From Heterobasidion occidentale (Eukaryota > Basidiomycota > Agaricomycetes > Russulales > Bondarzewiaceae), in contig JBCAQO010000011.1 in assembly GCA_039111635.1 (NCBI GenBank), forward strand, positions 310,001 through 374,000: a stretch of 64,000 nt of DNA, in the 5' to 3' direction. A program made the position numbers and the translations under genes. Below are positions 52,473 through 63,470 of the stretch, one piece after another. Numbering within the stretch: the first letter of the stretch is position 1; the number at the start of each line of letters is the position of its first letter. The notes beneath the pieces are model-generated. The model had not been told where the DNA came from. It was given only the letters and a program-made list of their open reading frames with translations, and made no database searches.

Positions 52473-55400
52473 CTAAAGCCTAATTGCCGCTGGTCGGGGC
52501 TTGTCTGGGTAGCTTTCGTGGAATTCACGAAGCGCCTCGTCGGCCGTGTCTTTGAGGAGGGCAAAGGGTTCCCAAGTGTTATCGGCCTCGGAGTATCCGA
52601 CCCACTTGACAAGGTACTTGGTCCCCCGTCCCTGGCGTCTTGAATCTAGAATGGCCTCCACTTCGTAGTGCTCTTCTTCATTCAGGATCTCTGGGGCAGG
52701 TCTGGGGAAGTTCCTTCCGTGGGCCTCTGTCTCGTGATATTCCGTGAGTATGGAGGCATGAAAAACCGGGTGTATCTTCCATGTTTCGGGTATTTCCAAC
52801 CGATAAGCCAGAGGACCGATTCTTTCAGTCACTGAAAAGGGGCCATAGCGTCTAGGTGCCAGCTTGAATTTCGGATGAGTCGTCCGAATATGGGTTCCTT
52901 CTAGCCAAACTTGGGTTCCTACTTCCCACTGCGGAAGTTTTCTGTGTAGGTCCCGGTCTTTGGCGTGCTGCGCTGCTATTTGTAGACTTGCGGCCGCATC
53001 TTCTTGGACTTCTTTGATTAACTGCAAGTGTTCAGTTACTGCGGGTACCTTGGTCTCCAGAGCTGAGTCGACCGAATATGGTGGATTGAACCCGTAAAGG
53101 ACTTCAAACGGCGACTTCCCAGTCGTGGAGTGTCTTCGGGTATTGTGGGAGAATTCTGCGAAGGGGATCAAGTCTACCCAGTTATCTTGATGGTAGTTGC
53201 AGAAAACTCGCAGGAATTGTTCGATCTCTTGGTTTACCCGTTCTGTTTCTCCGTCCGTTTGGGGGTGGTAAGCCGTGCTAAGGGCAGGGGTGATTCCCAT
53301 TCCTTTCCATAGTTCCCTTGTGAACTTTGCCGCAAATTGAGGACCTCTGTCGGATACCACTTTGGTTGGTAAACCATATCGTTTGAACACATTGTCCTGG
53401 AAGAGCGTCGTGGTTTCTTCGGCCGTGATTGTCTTCTTGCACAGGGTTATGACTATTCCTTTTGACAGACCCTGATCGACTACCACGTTGATCGAGTCGT
53501 AGCCTCTGCTTTCCGGGAGGTCTGTCACGAAGTCGGTGGAGATAAAGCGCCAAGGGGCGTTTGTGGTTTCCAGCGGTTGGATCGGTGGATGGGTCCTATG
53601 GGGAAGGTTCTTGGTAGATTGGCAAACTGCACATCCATCCACATACGCATGTACGAATTTGGTCATGCTTGACCACCAGTAATGGCGTTGGACCAATTCT
53701 AAGGTCTTTGCTCGGCCCGGGTGTCCTGTAGCCATAGTGTCATGGTGCGTTTTGACAATCATTCGTCGAAGGAGGTCGTCCTTTGGGACGCATATGTAAC
53801 CGTCGCGTCTTGTGATGCCCTCTTCATGTGTCCATTTTCCTAGGTCGCCCTTCATTGCGTTTGGACCTTTTTCCAGCAGTTTCTTGAGGGCGACATCAAC
53901 CAGCAAATCGTGTTCCGAGCGCGAGTGTCGAATAAGGGAGAGGATGTCCGAGGATATGAGTTCTGTTGCTTTGACGTGTATGCCTTCGCTTGGCTCTACT
54001 AGGGTTTCGCTGGACTCGGTGAAAAATCTGGACGGGAGTAGAGTCTGTGCCTTGTTATCAGATTCCACCCCCTCACTAAGGTCTGGACGCCTGGACAGAG
54101 CATCGGCATGATTAGTAGTCCCAGCCTTGTAACTGAGCTGGAAGTCAAATCGGGATAAAAACAGACTCCAGCGCGCTTGTCGCCTTGACAGGTCGCGCGC
54201 CGTTTTAAAGTGTTTTAGGTTTTTATGGTCCGTCCAGATCTCAAAGGGATGTCGAGTGCCTTCGAGGTAGTGTTTCCAGTGTTCCAGTGCTTTGATGATG
54301 GCGAGGAGTTCGCGATCATGCACGTCGTAATTTCGTTCGGCCGGTGAGAACGATCCTGAGAGGTATGCAACAGGGTGCCAGTCGCTATCAGGTCCTTCCT
54401 GTAAGAGGACTGCACCATATGCTGCGAGGGAGGCGTCGGTAACAAGCCGGTAAGGACGCATCGGGTCAGGGTACAACAGGACGGGTTGGCTGATGAAGGC
54501 TTTCTTCAGTCGATCAAACGCCTGTTGGCATTCCGTGGTCCAGTCCCACTTCACATCCTTCTTCGTGAGGTCATGTAGGGGCCGAGCGATCAAGGAGAAT
54601 TTGTCAATGAATCGTCGGTAGAAGCTCCCTAAGCCTAAGAAGGAGCGGATGTCGCGAACGGTGCGTGGAGTGGGCCATTCTTGGATAGCTTCAATCTTCG
54701 AGTCTTCCATAGCGACGTGGTCTTTTGAGATTGTGTACCCAAGGTAGTTCAACTTTTCCTTGTGGAACTCGCACTTCTCTGGTTTGAGGTAAAGATCGTT
54801 GTCGCGCAGGATTTGGAGGACTCGCCGAAGAATCACAATGTGTTCCGCTGTGGTCTTCGTGAAGATGAGGATGTCGTCCATATATACCGCTATTTTCTGG
54901 GCCAGGATGAGTTCTTGGAAGATCATGTTCATCATGGCTTGGAAGGTTCCCGGGGAATTGCAGAGCCCAAAGAACATCACTGTAGGTTCGAAGAGTCCCA
55001 AGGGTGTGACGAAGGCCGCCTTGGACTCGTCTCCTTTCTTGATGCGCACGTTGTTATATCCCCACCGAACATCGAGCTTTGAGAACACCGTTGCGCCTTT
55101 AATGATATCCAAGAGTTCTTGGATTAATGGCAGGGGGGTGACATCTCGAATAGTGTGTTCGTTAAGGTGGCGATAGTCTTGTACCGGACGAAGTTTCCCA
55201 TCTTTCTTGCTTACAAAAAAGAAAGAGGCCGCGCTATGTGCTGTTGACCGACGTATTGTTCCTCTGGAAAGGTGCTCTTTGACGAACTTCCCTAGCTCGT
55301 CATGCTTTTCCGGGCTCAGGGGAAATATCCGCGGGGCCTGGGGTACAAAAGACGGTTTGAGGTTTATCGCGTGGTCCCATATTGTATGTTGGGGAAGCCT

Positions 55401-56327
55401 CTGCGATCGTCGTTCGCTGAAAATGTCGAGGTAAGAATGATATTCCGTCGGCACCCGACCTTTCAAGTCGGTGGTGTCGATTTCTTCCTCCAGGTCTTCG
55501 TCAAAGCTTGCGAACCCCGAGGGTTCTGGAGCTACCTTCCTAATGACGGGTTCTCCTGCGCTATCCATTGCGGGGGAGTCAAACGGTGTTTGCGCTTCTT
55601 CAGCGGCTTTTCCTGAAGCTTCGCTCTGGGCTGCCTCTTGTTGGGTTTGCCGGCGTTCCTTCCTTTCGGCTACTTGTTCTTCGAGCCACTCCCGAGCCTT
55701 ACGTTGTCGGGATTTGTGCTCGAGTAACTCCATGAACCGAGTTTTCCATTCCTTCGCAGGTACTTGGCTCCATTGCTCTTTAGTCCAAGTCCACGAAGGT
55801 CCTACCGGTTCTGAGACAAGATGCGGTTTTGTCCGCTGAGGAACCTTGTCACCGTGTAGTTTCGCTAGCCATGCCTTCTTGGTAGGCTCTTCCCTTGCCT
55901 TGGTAAACCCATATGGTTGTCGGCAATCTCTGGGGCATCGATCAAAGTGTACCTCACGGCGCCTCCACCCGATGGAGGGGTCGTGGTATCTCAACCAATC
56001 CGTTCCTAGGAGCATGTCGTCTTTCCCTAGATTGGTGATGAACATCTGGACGCGCTCGGTGTGAGTTCTCCCCCGTCTATCCTTGACGGTGAGATTCGCG
56101 TCCAGGCCTCGTCGAATGAGGCCTGCTTTGTTGATGGTGTCATCGACGTTGCGAACGCGGATGGGGCGGTTTAAAGGATAAGTGGGAAGATTGTGCTTCT
56201 GTACCCACTCCTCGTTTACCAAAATCCCTTCGCATGCTGAGTCGATGGCGGCTCTGGCTCCAGCGCTTCTTCCTCGAGTTGTTAATCGCACGTCGAGTCG
56301 AATGGGGGTAATAATGTGATTGTTCAT
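52473..56327 (-). CDS. pol: G3 pol polyprotein (1284 aa)
   Basis: Intact from ATG 56325-56327. The protease (residues about 1-150) has AIDSACEGILVNE, with DSA in place of the usual DSG, and NLGKDDMLLGTDWL. The reverse transcriptase (about 330-560) has KLDVRWGYNNVRIKKGDE and IAVYMDDILIF. RNase H (about 640-770) has [46 protein letters not shown] and NHADALSR. Integrase (about 850-1150) has HHDTMATGHPG with CAVCQSTK, then FISTDFVTDL, VSDRGPQF and QTDGETERVNQ. The chromodomain (about 1210-1270) has GRGTKYLVKWVGYSEADNTW. The pol frame is also open upstream of this ATG across the gag stop, so synthesis as Gag-Pol by -1 frameshift is possible. Confidence 0.95.
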   Translation of the reverse strand: MNNHIITPIRLDVRLTTRGRSAGARAAIDSACEGILVNEEWVQKHNLPTYPLNRPIRVRNVDDTINKAGLIRRGLDANLTVKDRRGRTHTERVQMFITNLGKDDMLLGTDWLRYHDPSIGWRRREVHFDRCPRDCRQPYGFTKAREEPTKKAWLAKLHGDKVPQRTKPHLVSEPVGPSWTWTKEQWSQVPAKEWKTRFMELLEHKSRQRKAREWLEEQVAERKERRQTQQEAAQSEASGKAAEEAQTPFDSPAMDSAGEPVIRKVAPEPSGFASFDEDLEEEIDTTDLKGRVPTEYHSYLDIFSERRSQRLPQHTIWDHAINLKPSFVPQAPRIFPLSPEKHDELGKFVKEHLSRGTIRRSTAHSAASFFFVSKKDGKLRPVQDYRHLNEHTIRDVTPLPLIQELLDIIKGATVFSKLDVRWGYNNVRIKKGDESKAAFVTPLGLFEPTVMFFGLCNSPGTFQAMMNMIFQELILAQKIAVYMDDILIFTKTTAEHIVILRRVLQILRDNDLYLKPEKCEFHKEKLNYLGYTISKDHVAMEDSKIEAIQEWPTPRTVRDIRSFLGLGSFYRRFIDKFSLIARPLHDLTKKDVKWDWTTECQQAFDRLKKAFISQPVLLYPDPMRPYRLVTDASLAAYGAVLLQEGPDSDWHPVAYLSGSFSPAERNYDVHDRELLAIIKALEHWKHYLEGTRHPFEIWTDHKNLKHFKTARDLSRRQARWSLFLSRFDFQLSYKAGTTNHADALSRRPDLSEGVESDNKAQTLLPSRFFTESSETLVEPSEGIHVKATELISSDILSLIRHSRSEHDLLVDVALKKLLEKGPNAMKGDLGKWTHEEGITRRDGYICVPKDDLLRRMIVKTHHDTMATGHPGRAKTLELVQRHYWWSSMTKFVHAYVDGCAVCQSTKNLPHRTHPPIQPLETTNAPWRFISTDFVTDLPESRGYDSINVVVDQGLSKGIVITLCKKTITAEETTTLFQDNVFKRYGLPTKVVSDRGPQFAAKFTRELWKGMGITPALSTAYHPQTDGETERVNQEIEQFLRVFCNYHQDNWVDLIPFAEFSHNTRRHSTTGKSPFEVLYGFNPPYSVDSALETKVPAVTEHLQLIKEVQEDAAASLQIAAQHAKDRDLHRKLPQWEVGTQVWLEGTHIRTTHPKFKLAPRRYGPFSVTERIGPLAYRLEIPETWKIHPVFHASILTEYHETEAHGRNFPRPAPEILNEEEHYEVEAILDSRRQGRGTKYLVKWVGYSEADNTWEPFALLKDTADEALREFHESYPDKPRPAAIRL

Positions 56328-56404
56328 TGCTCCGATTCGAATATACGACGGGGAATCATACTCGAGTTTCCTCGACCCTCTCTCTTCGGCTGGTGAAGGA
56401 GAGG

Positions 56405-57618
56405 TCAGGAAAAATCCTCTGCCAGATCCACCAGCATCTGCCTTTGCTCGGCCTTTCCTACTCCTTGGAAGAGCGCTCGGACGCCATTAATATCACTGAT
56501 GGGTCCGTTGCTTCGTCGTCCGTTAGGCGGTACGTAGCGCTCTCCATCGCTCTGGCGTGATCCTCCCCTTCTCGCGGAAGGGTCCTCACGTTCCACCGAA
56601 TTACCAGGTTGTGGTACCCGACGGTGGTGGCCATGAGAACTCCCCTCCTCCAATCCTCGATGTAGTCGCGCATCGTTCCCCACCGGGGGTTCTTGCTCGT
56701 CTTCATCCTCCATGTCTGTAGCGCGAGTTCGTCTACCTCCTCCACCCATCGGCTTGCGCGGATTTCCTCGAGACGGGGGAACGCCTCTACGAGGGGAACG
56801 ACAGTCAGCTATCCCATGCCCTGGTTTTCCGCAATTGTAGCAGGAAAAGGGAGCAGGTCTCTTGCCATCGTATACACGCTTGTTCCGACTGGCGTCTCTT
56901 TTGCGAGAGGCATCAATATCCATGTCAACCACCTGGTTGTTCATTCTGCGAGGAGCGGTGGTAGAGTTATAACGACGAGCGGGTTGGAGGTGAAAGCGGT
57001 TGAGGAAGTCGCTTCGGAATGAGGTGGAGTTGGCGAGGATCGCCTTTTGAGCACTTCGGGCTCTCAAGCGTCCATCTATTTCACAGGCAATGTTGACCCA
57101 ATCTTGGATCGTGTCCTTCGGCGGAGTTTCCTTGTCATAGATCTTGTCCATGACCCTCGGGTCAAGCCCTCTCTGGAAATAAGGGACTTGTTCCCTGTCG
57201 GTGATGTCGGCGTCGGCGGCGATAAGGATGAATTGGTTTGAATATTCATCCACCGTCATCTTCCCCTGAGAGAAAGACATGAGGGCGCTTCGGGCCTTGT
57301 CCGTGAGGTTCGTTTCCTTGAACTGGAGTTTAAACCTGATAAGGAAGTCGTCCCAAGTTCCTACGGTCTTGGGTGGGGTCGCCCCTACTGTCTTCTTTAG
57401 GAAGCTCTCTGCCCATACGCCGGCCGTCCCGTATCTCATGCACGAGAGAGCAAGAGAAACTTTGTCGGAATCCGTCTTGTATCGGTCTGGTTCTGCTGTG
57501 AAAAGGAGGAGGCAGTTCATGATGAATTTCTGTGATTGCGTTCGGTCCCCTTCGAAGTTATCAGGGAGCTTGAGCTTGCCCCTTCCCACGAGACGGGGGG
57601 GTCTGTAGGATTTGACAT
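56405..57618 (-). CDS. gag: G3 gag, with a one-base shift near its start
   Basis: The capsid region begins LVGRGKLKLPDNFEGDRTQS and includes VSLALSCMRYGTAGVWAESF, FKETNLTDKARSALMSFSQG and YDKETPPKDTIQDWVNIACE. The nucleocapsid knuckle is CYNCGKPGHGIADC. It ends DLAEDFS at TGA 56405-56407, after GAT TTT TCC. The nearest upstream ATG in a frame continuous with the leader is 57616-57618 (MSNPTDP). That frame and the capsid frame join only if the run of seven G at 57595-57601 has one more base. This is a real deletion or a homopolymer error. An alternative GTG-started frame from 57769 is an antisense-like artefact. Confidence 0.85.
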
Positions 57619-58080
57619 AATATTTCGGGTGTTGATCGGTGTTTGAATATCCGAGGATTCGGACTCGGATGTTCCTTCTTCTTCCTCCGATGTGTCCGGG
57701 ATTTCCGGTTCGGGGTTCCTGTACTGGGGTGGTTCTACCCAGTCTTCTGCTGTTTCGTCCCAAGCCCACTCAGCTTCTGTTCCGTCTTCTCTTGTGAAGA
57801 AGTATCGTCCTTCTCGATACGAGCAGTTATCAAAGTTTGGGGGTGCTGGCCGATTGGTGTCGGAGTAATACCAGCGGTTTTCTCTTTGATGGATAGGACG
57901 GTTGTTCTGTTGAAGTTGGTTCTGGGTTCGTCTAGTGCCTGGTGGAAATCCTAGGCCTAGGTCTTGCTCCAGGGTGTGTGAAGTAACTCTCTTCGGTGGG
58001 GGTCTATGCCACCGATGAGGGTTGTGAGAGAGAGTGTGGCAGCAAGCAGAGTGTGGTGCAAGGTAGGGGCAAAAGCGAGT
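57619..58080 (-). other. G3 conserved leader frame without AUG
   Basis: After the TAG inside the primer site, 154 codons stay open with no ATG, giving LEQDLGLGFPPGTRRTQNQ, WYYSDTNRPAPPNFDNCSYR, REDGTEAEWAWDETAEDWVE and EIPDTSEEEEGTSESESSDI. It is in frame with ATG 57618. It matches the leader of G2 and G5 at the protein level. Confidence 0.5.
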
Positions 58081-58087
58081 CTATTCT
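58078..58087 (-). promoter_or_regulatory. G3 primer binding site, self-priming type
   Basis: On the minus strand AGAATAGACT starts two bases inside the 5' LTR. Its exact complement AGTCTATTCT is in the same LTR at 58284-58293, about 34 nt after the TATA box. Confidence 0.7.
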
Positions 58088-58089
58088 AG

Positions 58090-58708
58090 TGTTACGAACT
58101 GCTCGTTCAGTAACCCAAGAGTAACAGGTCCTTCCCTAGGTCGCACAATGGACTGAGTGGTGGACGGAGTCTCGACTGTATCAGACGTTGATACAGGAGG
58201 GAATAATGATTGGCTCTAAGTTACACAGTGTGAGACCGTGTAAGAACGAAGAGGTTCGTATTCGTAGATACGAATGAACGAAGAGAATAGACTGAAGATC
58301 CTCAGCCTATTCTATGGGCCTTATATACTGTATAGGGTATAGGGTAAGAGTCCGTGTGCTTCTCCAGGTTTCCATCCTAGGAGAGCTGTGGTCGCCGTCT
58401 CTCTCAGCCGGCGCCTACTCTTGTACTTCTCCAGTCGCACTGATCCATCATGGTGCGACGAGGTGCTTACCCGTAAGCCCTAAGCCCATGGCATGTGAAT
58501 ACGCCTCTCATTACTGTGTGAACCCTGTGAGCCTCATGTCCCTCTCATATAGCCTTTACCGATGTCTTGAAGAACCATCGGTATTGTCGGCTCCTAAGAA
58601 CATGCCGAATACCTTGGTGTACGCTCCGTAGTGGAGCCGCCTAGCATGTGATGCTTGATCCATCGGTTAGACCGGCCGCAAAGGGCCCCGATCGGTCAAG
58701 TCATAACA
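58090..58708 (-). repeat. 5' LTR of G3
   Basis: 619 bp. The TATATAAGG box is at 58319-58327 and the start-site hairpin arms are at 58307-58313 and 58284-58290. It is nearly identical to 48009-48627 and followed by the target duplication GACTG. Confidence 0.97.
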
Positions 58709-58738
58709 GACTGTGGGGCACAATAAAGACCGTGTTGG

Positions 58739-59553
58739 TGTCAGGACCATGTCCTAACACGTGGTCAGAGAGGTTAGTCAAGTGCTACACTCGTAATGTG
58801 GACTCAGACTCTGTTCAATGACTCACTACTATTTACATGCTAAGGCATGAATGCTTACTTATGGTTCCTGTTCCTTGTTCCTGGTTTCTAATTGATCAAA
58901 AAATGTGAACAGACACTTGATATGGATGTGGACAGACATTAGTGATCGGTTACTATACTTAGTTACATTGCAGATTGATGATGCATCATCATTTACAGAT
59001 CTCAATTGTTTACTTCGGTACCTGAGAAGCACACAGACCAGATTCAGATCTGGCCCTAGATACTTCTTTGTATAAATAGGCAAAATAAGCTTATAAAAAG
59101 CTCAGCTTGTTCACCTGTAATACACTTGATCTCTGCACTGTGCCCGGTGTCTGGCTACCTTCCTAGCCCACACTTAGTGATGTCTGTCAGATCTGAGACT
59201 TTTTTACACAGTCTGACGACGCACTAGACTCATCTCCCTTCCCTCCTCTCTCTCTATTCACCCGCTCCTACACCGGCCTTGCTGCCTTCCATATTCTCAA
59301 TTGGACACCTCCCAGTATCATCTGTTGGACAGGAGAAGATCATCCAGTTTCTTCTCATTATCAAGAAGACCTTGGAGATCATCTTCTTAACCTCTTCAAA
59401 AACAAAGCAGACAGTGACCCCAGTTTCTTCAAAGGGTTCAGAGACAATCAATTGTCTTCATTCATTGGAGTCTATAGCTCTACAACGCTGTGGAAGTTTA
59501 GCCTAGGGATCCCCTTCGTGCATCGGTGCACGTGATAGGTCTCTGACCTAACA
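58739..59553 (+). mobile_element. LTR of family B, probably solo
   Basis: 815 bp from TGTCAGGACCATGTCC to ACCTAACA, related to 46664-47506 and 19163-19996. TATAAATA lies near 59070-59078, followed by the AGCTTATAAAAAGCT hairpin. The flanks GTTGG and GCCAG do not match, so no clean duplication is seen. It sits in repeat R beside G3. Confidence 0.8.
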
Positions 59554-60821
59554 GCCAGCCCGTAACCATGATATTGAGCTTGTGACAGGTGTCGGAGGGC
59601 CTTGTGCTAGGCTGCGGAACCACCCAGCAGTGTCTAGGGTACTCTATGAGGTCAGCATGCTAGCGCTCATAGAACTGCAAAAACGGTGGGCCTTAGCACT
59701 TAGAGAGGTGGCACGCTCATCACCGGTGAGAGAGACATGCACCAACTCTCTATAGGCCTGCCTCAGGGAGGCAATGGATCTCCCGCTGATGTGGGTCTGA
59801 GGCCATGGTCTTAACCTCCTTTCCAGTCATGCCATCTTGGAGGTTTGGGGTTCTCACACCAGGTGAGGCATGAGTACTGCAATGCTGGATCAATGTGCAT
59901 GCGCACCTAGCATGGTTGAATAAGGAGATAAGTGTTGATAGCAATGGGCAACAGATGCGAAGACATACCTGGCTATACACAGGTGCCAATGCTAGTATCA
60001 GCGCGTCCACACTTTTCTGCACCTTGTGAGACTTCTACTATCTACATATGTCTCACAATAGCAAGATTGACTTGCGACATTCATCATGTATATGTTTGCA
60101 TGAGAAAGGAATTTGGTATGAGTAAGTATGTAGCTAGAGTTTCATAAAGTAGAAAGGTTTAACCAGACATAGCAGATTGGTTAGGGAATGGGAAAGACCG
60201 GTAGAGACACACCTCATATTTTGTGGGCACACACAGAGCACTACAGCACTAGCCCAAATAAAAAGAAAGCTGTGGAGGGGACTGTATGAGAGTATTTCAT
60301 GTTTTTGAGGTACAGAGGCATAGGAGTTTTAGGATAAGTGTATATACAGTCAGGCCTGGCATACTTTATATAGACTGAGCATTGATCTTCATTTGTAGAA
60401 CCCTAATGCACCAATCATGGGACAGAACTGTGCACGTCTAGGTACGTGTATACAGGATGCATGGTCATTGCTTGCAGGTTGTGGTGGAACAGGGAGTGCA
60501 ATGGAAGGCATTGCATATCCCAAGGAATCTAAAATTGTGGAGGGTTATAGACTTTGTTCACTATAGCAAGTGTGTGTGTATGTGTGAAGTCATATATTAA
60601 CGTCTAGTGGCGGCACGCCACATGTCTAGACGAGTAGCTGTATGTACTCTACGGTAGTATGAATATATGTAAGCATGATCCAACTCTGTGCTCTGCATTG
60701 GCCCTCAAGAGGCATGTGTTTACCTCAGGGAGGTTGGGTCGCATAGCGAGAATTATGGTAGTATAGTAAAGTATCGTACTTAACTGTTGTTTGGTCCGGT
60801 AGCAGGTGCTGTGTTTAACCA
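59554..60821. other. Repeat R right part (to about 59770), then unrecognised sequence
   Basis: 59640-59700 matches the AT-rich copy near 18640-18730. From about 59770 on I see no gene, RNA or repeat boundary. A small hairpin (GTGGCG-GCA-CGCCAC) lies near 60608-60622. Confidence 0.45.
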
Positions 60822-60940
60822 CATCTGGAAAACCCCCCCCTTGTATTAGTTCTGGATTATATCTAATAGTGTCTAAAAGTGTCTAAAAGTGTCAATTATG
60901 GCTAATTAGAGCTTAATACAAGGGGGTGGTTTCCCAGATG
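60822..60940 (-). mobile_element. MITE copy 2 (119 bp)
   Basis: It starts CATCTGGAAAACC and ends GGTTTCCCAGATG. It is the near-perfect inverse of 25042-25159, with a few differences in the G/C run and near AATCCAGAACT. No clean target duplication is visible (CCA on the left, CAG on the right). Confidence 0.85.
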
Positions 60941-61053
60941 CAGCTGCATAACGTGGCCACCATCTGTCTTTGTTCCACGGTTCGGATCCGCATGAGTCTC
61001 ATCACTCCTCTATGTCTACCTCCTCCTCGTGCTCGGGGTGTGGTTGCTTGTGT

Positions 61054-61490
61054 TCATTGCTTGTTTTGGCTCCTAGGTCCGTCCAGCTCCATCTCCATGG
61101 TTTTTGGCAAGTTCAGGTCTCCAAATGTCTTCTTGAAGCGCTGGGTTTTGTGTATGAACTTGAATAGGTGTTTGAACATTGATGGGTTGGATAATAGTTC
61201 GAAAAGGTTATGGCTTGCTCGTCCTACCGCTTGCTCAAGGCGGTGTCAATTGTCGGTAAAGCTTTGGCATTCGAGAAGGAAGTGGGCCACTGTCTCATCG
61301 CACTGTCCACACACGGGACAGGTGGGGTTCTCGAACTTGTCTAGTCATATACGGTGTAGATAATGTTGTAATGGTGCGTGGCCAGTGCGTAGTTGCATAA
61401 GGGTAGCGGCATGTTGATGCGGGAGAGAAGAAGCGATTTTTTGAAACTTGTTCGAAGGTGCTGTGGGATCTATCCTCTGCAGCTTTTGTC
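61054..61490 (-). pseudogene. 3' end of a non-LTR retrotransposon (LINE) pol
   Basis: The minus strand reads KLQRIDPTAPSNKFQKIASS, then HAATLMQLRTGHAPLQHYLH, FENPTCPVCGQCDETVAHFL and RFKKTFGDLNLPKTMEMELD, to the stop at 61054-61056. The LRTGHAPLxxxLHR segment followed by a CPxCGxxxETVxHFLLxC zinc motif is typical of the region after RNase H in fungal LINEs (Tad1/I-like). Two in-frame stops (TGA) are present. The rest of the element is absent, as in 5'-truncated copies. Confidence 0.72.
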
Positions 61491-62570
61491 ATCTACTATA
61501 GCAAGTAAACAGTGTTGCTAAGTGTTTGCTCTTCAGTATTTCTTAGTATTCATCCTTTCTTACAACAATATAAGATATTCTCAATCATGTACATGTGCAC
61601 ACTGGACAGGTACTGCAGAGCTTCATAAGATAGACTAGGTTTTATCTAACAGTGATACATACAGTGTTGTTACTATGATGGATATGCACAGCCTGCTCTG
61701 TGAGCATCATCAACGTTGGTACATCCCCACAGAACATATGCACAAAGTAAGATGTGCAAACAGACAAGGGTTAGGGAAGGTGAGGTAGAGTGTGGGGGTG
61801 GGGAGCAGCACAAATGTTGTAAGAGTAGCGTGTATGCTAAGCTCAACACCATTATCAACACCTGTACCCAGACATGGGGGCTGGTTCATGAAAGAGGAGT
61901 GGGGCTTAAGCAAATAGTTAGGATGGGGTGGGAGTAACACGCTGAGTGGAACAAGGGGCTATAGGGCATGGTAACTCTATCCATGCACTAGTACTTGATC
62001 AAGACCAGAGAGCCGCAGATGTGATGCTTGGTGCAGGCATTGTATACAACAACAAGGAGGATGAGACTTACACCCAGACAGCTACAGATGGCCGCAGCAA
62101 AGTGCTCCATGTAGTAGCCAAGGCACACCTGAGGAAGTGTTGAGATTGGCAGGCTGTGTGTTGGTGCCAATATCAGTTGAGGTAGATAATGCCATTGATG
62201 GTGTTCTCGAACGCACAGATCATCCTAAATAGGTCTTTATTGCAGAGGGGGAAGAGGATGGCACCACAATCATCAAGTAACGTGAGGTTGGCCTTGTATA
62301 CTGCCGAAGCATGAAAGTGGTGCAGCCAGCAAGTAGCCATGGTGGTCAGCAGAGAGGATGGAAGTGGGGCTGTGCAGGTTGTGCAGGGTGCTGCGGATTG
62401 ACAAATAACCCACAGACAGTGGTGAGTGCATGGTCAACAAGAGACTCAAGCTGGTTGGAGCTAGTTGGTCAATTCCTTGATGAGTTAAGGGTTGTGAAGC
62501 CAAGAGATTTGAGCTGGTGGTTGCATGTCATTTGAAGGCTGCAAAGAATAGAATCTGCAGGGCAATGGAG
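61491..62570. other. Unassigned stretch with weak coding signals on both strands
   Basis: The plus strand reads ALVLDQDQRAADVMLGAGIV, then YNNKEDETYTQTATDGRSKV and, after stops, VEVDNAIDGVLERTDHPK and VFIAEGEEDGTTIIK. The minus strand over the same bases gives LTLLDDCGAILFPLCNKDLF, then RMICAFENTINGIIYLN. The two cannot both be genuine and neither matches a family I know. It could be a decayed gene or transposon ORF. Confidence 0.3.
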
Positions 62571-63328
62571 CATCTGGAAAAACCTCTTCTCTTAATTAGA
62601 TCTAATTATGCAAAATGCTAATCTGAGCTAATTATTCTAATTATCCATAATCAACTTTATAATCAAATCTGCAAGTAAGATGACATTGTTTATACTCCTA
62701 CAGTCCCATTGAAATCTACAACCCAATTACAATTTTACACATCCCAAATCCAAATTATGTAAGTGCTATAATTTTATGTTTAGTGTATTATTTATTTTAT
62801 ATCAGTTTACTATATCATTACTTAGTGCCTAAATTCAAATATTAAAAGCTATGATTTTTGCGGTATTTATTGACCCCTTTATATATAAAATAGATGAAAT
62901 TTGAATGTATAAGAAAATCAGAAATGGTGAGATTGCCTTATTTAAATCATCATACTTAGGTTACTAAGTAACCAACTTAGACCTTGTGGCTTAGTGGTTT
63001 AGAGCATTGGTCCCAGGTATGCTGGCATGAGGTTGTTGGTTTAACTCTGGTGATGGGCAAGTTCATTATAAGGCCTTAGTTTGATTAGTGAGTGCTATAG
63101 ATACTCTATGATCAAAGGTGTAGTAATAGTAGAAGAATTATAGGACTTGTTTGGTTGCTATTTTTCCGAAAATCCATATGATAAATTAGCTCTAATTAGC
63201 TCTAATTAGACCTTATAATTTCAGGATTAGAGGGAGGGTAAGCTAAAAATCCTGAATGGTAATTGGCAAAAATCTAGTTAAATTTATGCTTAACTATGGT
63301 TAATTTAGTGTGGAGCTTTTCCCTGATG
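62571..63328. mobile_element. Possible TIR element related in its ends to the MITE
   Basis: The left end CATCTGGAAAAACCTC and the inverse of the right end, CATCAGGGAAAAGCTC, agree at about 13 of 16 positions and resemble the MITE termini. The interior is AT-rich with repeated CTAATTA and contains the tRNA-like sequence at 62980-63061. No target duplication is visible. Confidence 0.3.
62980..63061 (+). repeat. tRNA-like (Pol III A/B box) sequence, probably SINE-derived
   Basis: An A-box-like TGGCTTAGTGGTTTAGAGC is followed about 40 bases later by a B-box-like GGTTTAACTCTGG. The arms do not fold into an intact tRNA, so it is a tRNA-derived repeat or a decayed tRNA. Confidence 0.4.
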
Positions 63329-63470
63329 CTGCTACTCTGTTATTTGCTATGAGATGAGTGAGAAATGTATAAGAGTGGTTTCTGAGCTATGGAATGAGTG
63401 AGAAGTGTATAAGAGTGGAAGCTAGAAGCATTGAGGAGCACATATGTATGTGCTGTCAAGATGTTTGTTT

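Larger units (their letters stand above)
48009..58708 (-). mobile_element. G3: complete, young Ty3/gypsy chromovirus
   Basis: 10,700 bp with two 619-bp LTRs that differ at only about two positions, both transitions, by eye. Perfect 5-bp target duplications GACTG lie at 48004-48008 and 58709-58713. pol (1284 codons) and the post-pol frames are uninterrupted. The only defect I see is a one-base shift at a seven-base homopolymer near the start of gag. It is the best template for the family in this window and possibly recently active. Confidence 0.98.

Noticed and set aside
57601..57769. Gag starting upstream with MGLGRNSRRLGR
   Set aside because: The start codon would be GTG and this part is in a different frame from the conserved leader, which is the real coding frame there.
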